Shown here in pieces: positions 28,004 through 32,421 of a stretch of 32,421 nucleotides of DNA. The stretch comes from Novipirellula herctigrandis (GTDB taxonomy: Bacteria > Planctomycetota > Planctomycetia > Pirellulales > Pirellulaceae). The notes beneath the pieces were generated by a model. The model was not told the DNA's origin. It searched no databases and saw only the letters and a list, made by a program, of their open reading frames with translations. Each line of letters starts with the position of its first letter. Within the stretch, counting starts at the first letter, position 1. The translations under genes and the position numbers were made by a program. Location: the NCBI GenBank assembly GCA_007859835.1, contig SJPJ01000003.1:9086-41506 (forward strand), in the 5' to 3' direction.

Positions 28004-30529
28004 CTATCGGAAATCCTCGATCAGTTTGGTCGGGACGTACCGCTCTCCCTGCAGTTCTTCGAAGTAACGAATCGTCCCACCGCCGTTCTCGGTTCGGCGA
28101 CGAGCCTCCTGGCCCATCGCTTTGAGCATGTCGGCGGCTTGTTGTTGGTCGTCGACTAGGAAGAAGTATTCGTTCTCGGAGACGACCTTTCCACGGTCGT
28201 CAAGAAGTTGCATTTCGACATAGAATTTTTCACCTCGTTTTCCCGGTACCTTGACCGAAACTTGCGAGAACTCCGTCGCACTGTCAGCGCTCACGTCTCC
28301 GATTTTTTGCGTTTCCTCGTGAAAGAGGCGTTTCTGATCGTCTAGGAAACGAATTGCCACGGTGCAGTTAGGGAACTCCTTGAACAGATCGTTGACGACC
28401 CAAATCTGGCCGCCAAACGTCTCGCCGGGATTCCACCGGCGTTTGTCGTGCTGAAGCGAAACTAGCAACGGTTGGAAAGTGCGGCGGACATACTCAAACG
28501 ACTTTTTCGGCTGCAGATAAAAGTCGACGATGGCCCATTTCATGTCCGGAGTGTGGAGCATCAGATGGCAGAAGGAGACGCCGCTGTTCTTGGGTTTCAT
28601 TCTGCGGAAGTGCTCGCCGGAATACTGAAAGTAAACTCCCTGGGCAATCTGAGTCGCGTCGACGAATCGCTCTAGCCCGTCAATGCGTTGCTCGCCGAAG
28701 ACTTCGTAGTTGTGAATTCGGAGGATGTCGAGATCGGCCCAGTGATACCCCCAACCAGGTCCCGGCGGCCACACTTCGTCCTCTGGGATGAACTTCCTGA
28801 TGCTTTCCACGCTAGGGCAAGAAGTGATGGCTAGTTCTGGAACAAACGCGTACTCCAAACTGCTGTAGTAGTCTTCGAGCATCCTCGACCCAGCGCCGTA
28901 GTGCGGTGCGTGCGCATGAATCGACTCCCGAGGTTTGAATGCTTTCTGCACGTTCGGCCAGCTCAAGGGACACGTCGGCACCCACTGGATCGCATGATAC
29001 GGCGCAACAGCTCTCTCTAACTCCGTGATCAGTTGCAAGAAGAAGTCGGAGTCGTCGTCCGACTGAGTGTATAGGATCTCCTCTCCACCGCTTAGAAAAA
29101 TCACCGAGGGATTATTGCGGATCTGTTTAACGACTTCGATGCTTTCATCAAAGATCTTCTCGATGGTCTCGCGGTCCCTGGGATAGAGGTAATGGCTGAG
29201 GCTGAAATCTTGCCAAACGGTGATGCCCGCTTCATCGCAAAGTCGATAGAACAGCGGAATCTCGGGCGGATGCCAGCAGAAGATCCGGAGGTTGTTGATG
29301 TTGGCTTCTTTAGCCAACCGAATGTACTCGCGGTACATCGCTTCGGTGGCGCGGCCGGTGAACATGTCCGGCGGTCCGCCCCAACAGGCACTCCGCATGT
29401 AATGCCGCTGTCCATTAAGCATCACCGTCCAGGGATACTCCACCTCCTCGGGTGACCAGCCGGGATTCATGGCCATTTCCAGCTTTCGAATCGCAAACGA
29501 CTGCCGCTCTTGGTCTTGGAAGCCGGAGTCGTCATGCACGGACACTTCGACTCGATACAGATTTTGATCCCCCAAATCCCACGTCGTCCATAGCTTAGGG
29601 TCCTCGACGCTCAGCGGAATCGTGCAGACACTCTCGCCAGGCTCCGAGCGATGGTTAGCGGAAACCATGACGGGCGGCGACGAGAAATTGTCGCCTTGCA
29701 CGACCACGTCGAGCGTCAAATCGCGTTTCGCGTAGGAGTTGTTCCGCAGCGTGATCTGCACGCTCAATTCTGCCGAGCGATTCTGTTGAAGCTCCGATTG
29801 AACGTAGATATCCTCGATGCTCACCGGGCCAGTTGCCTCTAGACGCACCGGACGCCAGATACCAAACGGAGTAACGTTGCTTCCATAATCGCCGTGCCAG
29901 CGGTATTTGCGACCACAAACAAACGCAAAGGTTCGCGGTGGCGGGGCCAATCGAATCGCCAGCAGATTGTTCTCGGTCCGATCTCGCTTCGTGCTGAACT
30001 TCACCAAGTCGGTCACGTCGTAGTCGAAGCGAGAGTAGGCACCCTGGTGTGACCCGAGCGACTCGCCGTTGAGCCATGCGTCGCACTCGTAGTCCACACC
30101 CTCGAACATCAAACGGATCTGTTTACCGTTCATCTCCGCAGGGACTTTGAATGACTTAAAGTACCACCATTCGTAGTCCATCACCCACTTGGCACGCTGG
30201 CCGTTTCTACCGACGTGCGGATCATCGATTCGTCCAACCCGCCACAGGTCCGAATAGACGTCACCCGGCACGTGTGCCGGCCCGCAGTCCGGATGCACCT
30301 TGTGAAAAAGCTTCTTCACGCCTTCGCCGGGGAGGACGCCTTCCATCTCCCATGCGCCCGACAGATCGAGGACGACCTTGTCGCCTGGCGGATTATCGGC
30401 TGGCCCGTCTGCCAGCGTGACTCCGCTCGCAAAAAGAAATGCCAAAGCAATCATCAGTCCATAAAAAGTTGTCAGGCCATAAAGAGGCGTCGGGCCATAT
30501 AGAGTTGTGCAATAGCGATTGTCGTTCAT
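28004..30529 (-). CDS. Secreted GH2 beta-mannosidase-like glycoside hydrolase
   Basis: An 841-residue protein on the minus strand. The start at 30529 is preferred over 30556 because AAGGTGA lies just upstream. The N-terminus has three tandem 18-bp repeats before a hydrophobic signal (MIALAFLFASGVTLA). Domain order is standard GH2: a sugar-binding jelly roll (WWYFKSFKVPAEMNGK, DAWLNGESLG), an Ig-like sandwich, and a TIM barrel (NLRIFCWHPPEIPLFYRLCDEAG), then C-terminal beta domains. The nucleophile is Glu565 in FVPELAITSCPS, which matches the SEFG.QSFPS motif of beta-mannosidases. The acid/base site reads SGGEE (Glu484), so the usual Asn before the catalytic Glu is replaced by Glu483. A related specificity (beta-mannosidase, exo-glucosaminidase or other) cannot be decided from sequence. 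It converges on the cluster. Confidence 0.88.
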   Translation of the reverse strand: MNDNRYCTTLYGPTPLYGLTTFYGLMIALAFLFASGVTLADGPADNPPGDKVVLDLSGAWEMEGVLPGEGVKKLFHKVHPDCGPAHVPGDVYSDLWRVGRIDDPHVGRNGQRAKWVMDYEWWYFKSFKVPAEMNGKQIRLMFEGVDYECDAWLNGESLGSHQGAYSRFDYDVTDLVKFSTKRDRTENNLLAIRLAPPPRTFAFVCGRKYRWHGDYGSNVTPFGIWRPVRLEATGPVSIEDIYVQSELQQNRSAELSVQITLRNNSYAKRDLTLDVVVQGDNFSSPPVMVSANHRSEPGESVCTIPLSVEDPKLWTTWDLGDQNLYRVEVSVHDDSGFQDQERQSFAIRKLEMAMNPGWSPEEVEYPWTVMLNGQRHYMRSACWGGPPDMFTGRATEAMYREYIRLAKEANINNLRIFCWHPPEIPLFYRLCDEAGITVWQDFSLSHYLYPRDRETIEKIFDESIEVVKQIRNNPSVIFLSGGEEILYTQSDDDSDFFLQLITELERAVAPYHAIQWVPTCPLSWPNVQKAFKPRESIHAHAPHYGAGSRMLEDYYSSLEYAFVPELAITSCPSVESIRKFIPEDEVWPPGPGWGYHWADLDILRIHNYEVFGEQRIDGLERFVDATQIAQGVYFQYSGEHFRRMKPKNSGVSFCHLMLHTPDMKWAIVDFYLQPKKSFEYVRRTFQPLLVSLQHDKRRWNPGETFGGQIWVVNDLFKEFPNCTVAIRFLDDQKRLFHEETQKIGDVSADSATEFSQVSVKVPGKRGEKFYVEMQLLDDRGKVVSENEYFFLVDDQQQAADMLKAMGQEARRRTENGGGTIRYFEELQGERYVPTKLIEDFR
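30455..30508 (-). repeat. Three-copy 18-bp tandem repeat at the N-terminus of the GH2 gene
   Basis: Three imperfect 18-bp units on the minus strand (30508-30491, 30490-30473, 30472-30455) encode TTLYGP, TPLYGL and TTFYGL. They lie between the start codon and the hydrophobic core of the signal peptide and keep the reading frame. Confidence 0.9.
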
Positions 30530-30876
30530 CGGATTCACCTTGCGTTGATTGAACATAATGATTGAAAACGATTTGAGTTGGTGGCCAACGCAAAACAGCA
30601 GCCCACGCGAGCATCACTATTCGTTTGGCTTGAGCAAAAAGTAGCGAAAAGGCATCTGTATCGAAAACGAGATTTCTGGAAGGATTTGAGAATTTTCACG
30701 CGAGATCTCTCGCTGTTGAGTTTACCGGTTGTACGGCCTGATGCGACAGGACGCACAATCGCTGATGCCGATACCACCGGATTAACGATAATAATCCGAG
30801 GAAAAACCAGCTGGAACAAGGATACCACCATCGAACAAACTGCCGTCCCAAAACGGGCGCCAAGAGAGATTTCTTT
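30530..30876. other. Divergent intergenic region upstream of the GH2 gene
   Basis: No gene is supported; open frames on both strands overlap and have no recognisable features. The region must carry the GH2 promoter on the minus strand, but I see no strong -35/-10 pair. It contains a 7-bp inverted repeat with 7-nt spacer at 30778-30798 that could be an operator or a small hairpin. Confidence 0.4.
30778..30798. promoter_or_regulatory. Inverted repeat, possible operator
   Basis: CGGATTA (30778-30784) and TAATCCG (30792-30798) form a perfect 7-bp inverted repeat around an A/T-rich 7-nt centre. The spacing of two half-sites is compatible with a dimeric regulator, and it lies between two divergently read frames. 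A fortuitous hairpin is equally possible. Confidence 0.25.
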
Positions 30877-31146
30877 GTGCGAATCACAATTCGAGAGCAA
30901 CGCTGGAGTCTCGTGCTCCTCACGATGACAATCCACCTTTTCGGGGGTTGCTCGCAGACACAGCACCGACGGAGTGCTGACCCAGAGGCCTATTGTACGA
31001 TTGCGGAACGGAACAACGACCCTCGCTGGGCAGCTTCCGCAAATCACGTCACGGACTCCGTAAACAACTTCACCTTTTCGACGACCGGCTCAGCGAGCCC
31101 CAATCGTCGACGCCCAGCCCAAGCCGCCGTAGCGTCTCGCACTTGA
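30877..31146 (+). pseudogene. Truncated N-terminus of a TolC-like planctomycete outer-membrane lipoprotein
   Basis: An 89-residue frame starting with GTG at 30877, with GAGAG about eight bases upstream. The leader (VLLTMTIHLFGGC) ends in a lipobox, so the product would be lipidated at Cys25. The following QHRRSADPEAYCTIAERNNDPRW resembles the N-terminus of planctomycete TolC-family outer-membrane efflux proteins as I remember them. The mature part then loses that resemblance, becomes low-complexity (Arg/Ala/Ser) and stops; the full-length family runs to several hundred residues. I therefore read it as a decayed gene remnant. A short functional lipoprotein is the alternative. Confidence 0.45.
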
Positions 31147-31202
31147 GTTGAAATCTGCACCACATGCGACATACGCATGTCTCCCAAGAGAGGAAAAGAG
31201 AG

Positions 31203-31230
31203 GTGACGGTGGCTACACCACCTCCGTCAC
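31203..31230. other. Stem-loop downstream of the lipoprotein remnant
   Basis: GTGAC+GGTGG (31203-31212) pairs with CCACC (31218-31222) and, after a 3-nt bulge, GTCAC (31226-31230), enclosing a 5-nt loop CTACA. It lies 57 bp after the remnant stop. No T-run follows, so a factor-independent terminator is doubtful; it may be a leftover terminator or an mRNA-stabilising hairpin. Confidence 0.35.
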
Positions 31231-31652
31231 ATCTATGTAACGCAAAAGTGGGCAGAATTTAGCTCTTCGGCTTCGACGTCTCTCGGGTCGCATTCATGCT
31301 CGTGTTGCCGGTCACCAATGTGATTTCTGGGTGGCTGTGCATCCGAGTCGAAGACGTCACGCAGGACAAGCAACGAAAGCTCTTCGCCAAACTCATCGAT
31401 CAAAACGATCGCGCGGGTTCCGGGCTACCGCCAACAACCCCTGTCCACTTCTCCCCGATTTCACTCGCCCAAATTACCACGCTGATTTTTTGCATGCCGT
31501 TCCACTTCTTTCTAGGAATCCATTCGTTCTTTCTCTAGATAGTCTTCTCGGTTGTTTCTTGTTGCATTCCCAACGACAGTGCCATAGAATCAAATGCTTG
31601 AGAACTTCGCCAGTCGCAAAGAACTCGATTCAACTCATCGGGATAAACACAT

Positions 31653-31715
31653 CACTGTGCTGTCACCCCAGGGCACTGTGCTGTCACCCAAGGGCACTGT
31701 GCTGTCACCCAAGGG
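31653..31715. repeat. Three-copy 21-bp tandem repeat
   Basis: Three contiguous 21-bp units (31653-31673, 31674-31694, 31695-31715), each starting CACTGTGCTGTCACCC; units two and three are identical, unit one differs by one base. A partial fourth copy (CAC) follows. Each unit contains GTGC and GCAC about 12 bp apart with inner CCC and GGG, so single-stranded copies could fold. The unit is a multiple of three, but no supported gene covers it. Confidence 0.92.
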
Positions 31716-32381
31716 CACGAAGTGCAGACAGATGTTGCTCTTTTTGCGAACTGATTGCGACTCTTGATCGTCAGTGCTTCAGCTCGCAAACTCCAATCGA
31801 TCGACAGGACGGGGCAAGGCCAATCTCTCGTTCCCGATAACGTTCCAATCGATCGCCCCGAAATCATTGATGAAACGATAGACCCAACTCACATACGCTC
31901 GCTCACTCGACAAAGGTGTCTTATTCAATCGAAAATGGACACGAAATCTCTAGATTACTTCTCGTTTATTTTTGTCGATCACGCCCGCTAAGTCTTCACC
32001 GAGGACCACCGAAATGGCTCCATCGCCATCCGTTTGATCTCTCGATCGCTCCGCAAGCGTACCAAGACACCAAACTCGATTCGGTTAGCCGATGTCGCTC
32101 CCTCTCCCAATTGAAATGGTGCAAACAACATCATCCTGCGTGGAACCAAAGCCAAACGTTTCCCAAGATATGCCGATGTCAGGCGTATTCAAACTGATGA
32201 AAGACATACAGCTTTCCCCGGCAGCTAATCGCCAATACAATGAGCGAAGAAATCAATAACGCCACAAATGTGAACAAACGGTCAGTCCGGGAGTCGAGAC
32301 GGGCCCCATTGCGGCGTCAAGCGTGACTCATGGGAACATTTTCGCCCGCTAGTGTTGCCAGCTACCCGTTTAAGCAAACGA

Positions 32382-32410
32382 GTTATCACACGGCTCAGTC
32401 GTGTGATAAC
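32382..32410. other. Perfect 11-bp inverted repeat near the right edge
   Basis: GTTATCACACG (32382-32392) and its exact complement (32400-32410) flank a 7-nt loop GCTCAGT. This is the strongest palindrome in the window. No T-run follows in either direction. It might terminate a gene beyond the right edge, be an operator, or mark the end of a small mobile element. Confidence 0.5.
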
Positions 32411-32421
32411 AAGACATATCA

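Larger units (their letters stand above)
31147..32421. other. Right-edge gene-poor region with hairpins and a short tandem repeat
   Basis: About 1.3 kb without a convincing gene. A 169-codon plus-strand frame (31331-31840) is arginine- and cysteine-rich, contains the 21-bp repeats and lacks family features. A stop-free minus-strand stretch around 31230-31430 reads like possible decayed coding sequence but has no start. A tiny 28-codon frame at 32240-32326 is unsupported. Together with the truncated lipoprotein to the left, the region looks like degraded DNA rather than a regulated gene. Confidence 0.45.

Noticed and set aside
30535-31047. Minus-strand 170-codon frame upstream of the GH2 gene
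   Set aside because: Overlaps the better-supported GTG-started lipoprotein leader on the plus strand and the GH2 start, and has no domain or plausible start signal.
31653-31715. CRISPR-like array
   Set aside because: Units are contiguous with no spacers, only three copies, and no cas genes are present.
31331-31840. Plus-strand 169-codon frame at the right edge
   Set aside because: Composition is Arg/Cys/His-rich, part of it is the 21-bp repeat translated, and no family resemblance or ribosome site is visible.

Overview
The window looks like a chromosomal segment of a marine planctomycete of the Pirellulaceae / Rhodopirellula type. The grounds are a moderate G+C content, many secreted sulfatases next to glycoside hydrolases, poor or absent Shine-Dalgarno sites before several genes, and an N-terminal fragment resembling planctomycete TolC-like lipoproteins. 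This assignment is inference from gene content and style; there is no rRNA or marker gene here.

Layout. An NAD(P)-binding SDR/DUF2867 protein lies on the minus strand at the left (737-2206), after about 0.7 kb with no supported gene. A secreted sulfatase follows on the plus strand (2721-4382). After a 657-bp gap carrying a good extended -10 promoter (4844-4852) comes a roughly 23-kb run of genes all on the plus strand (5040-27860): two tandem GH127-type proteins, a sulfatase, a DUF4832 protein with a carbohydrate-binding-like C-terminus, a small secreted ORF, a GH10-like enzyme, a GH29 fucosidase, a sulfatase, a very long GH95 enzyme with a PL14-like C-terminal domain, a DUF4139 protein, and three more GH29 proteins. 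Most gaps are 11-140 bp (one is 238 bp), so one or a few transcripts are likely. A convergent GH2 enzyme (28004-30529, minus) closes the cluster, with a candidate terminator hairpin between. The last 1.9 kb holds a truncated lipoprotein reading frame, a three-copy 21-bp repeat, several hairpins and no convincing complete gene.

How the genes fit together. Three sulfatases would remove sulfate esters, four GH29 and one GH95 would remove alpha-L-fucose (or alpha-L-galactose), two GH127-type enzymes would remove beta-L-arabinofuranose-like units, and GH10, GH2 and the DUF4832 protein may work on the backbone or side chains. All have N-terminal signal peptides. The likely target is a sulfated, fucose-rich algal or exopolymer glycan with arabinose-like decorations. 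No SusC/SusD pair, transporter, transcription regulator, fucose catabolic gene or sulfatase-maturing enzyme is present, so uptake, control and intracellular catabolism must be encoded elsewhere.

The points most worth following up are the GH95/PL14-like fusion, divergent active-site positions in two of the GH29 paralogues, the DUF4832 and DUF4139 proteins inside a glycan-degradation cluster, and a recurrent pattern of three-copy in-frame tandem repeats in the N-terminal export regions of three secreted proteins.
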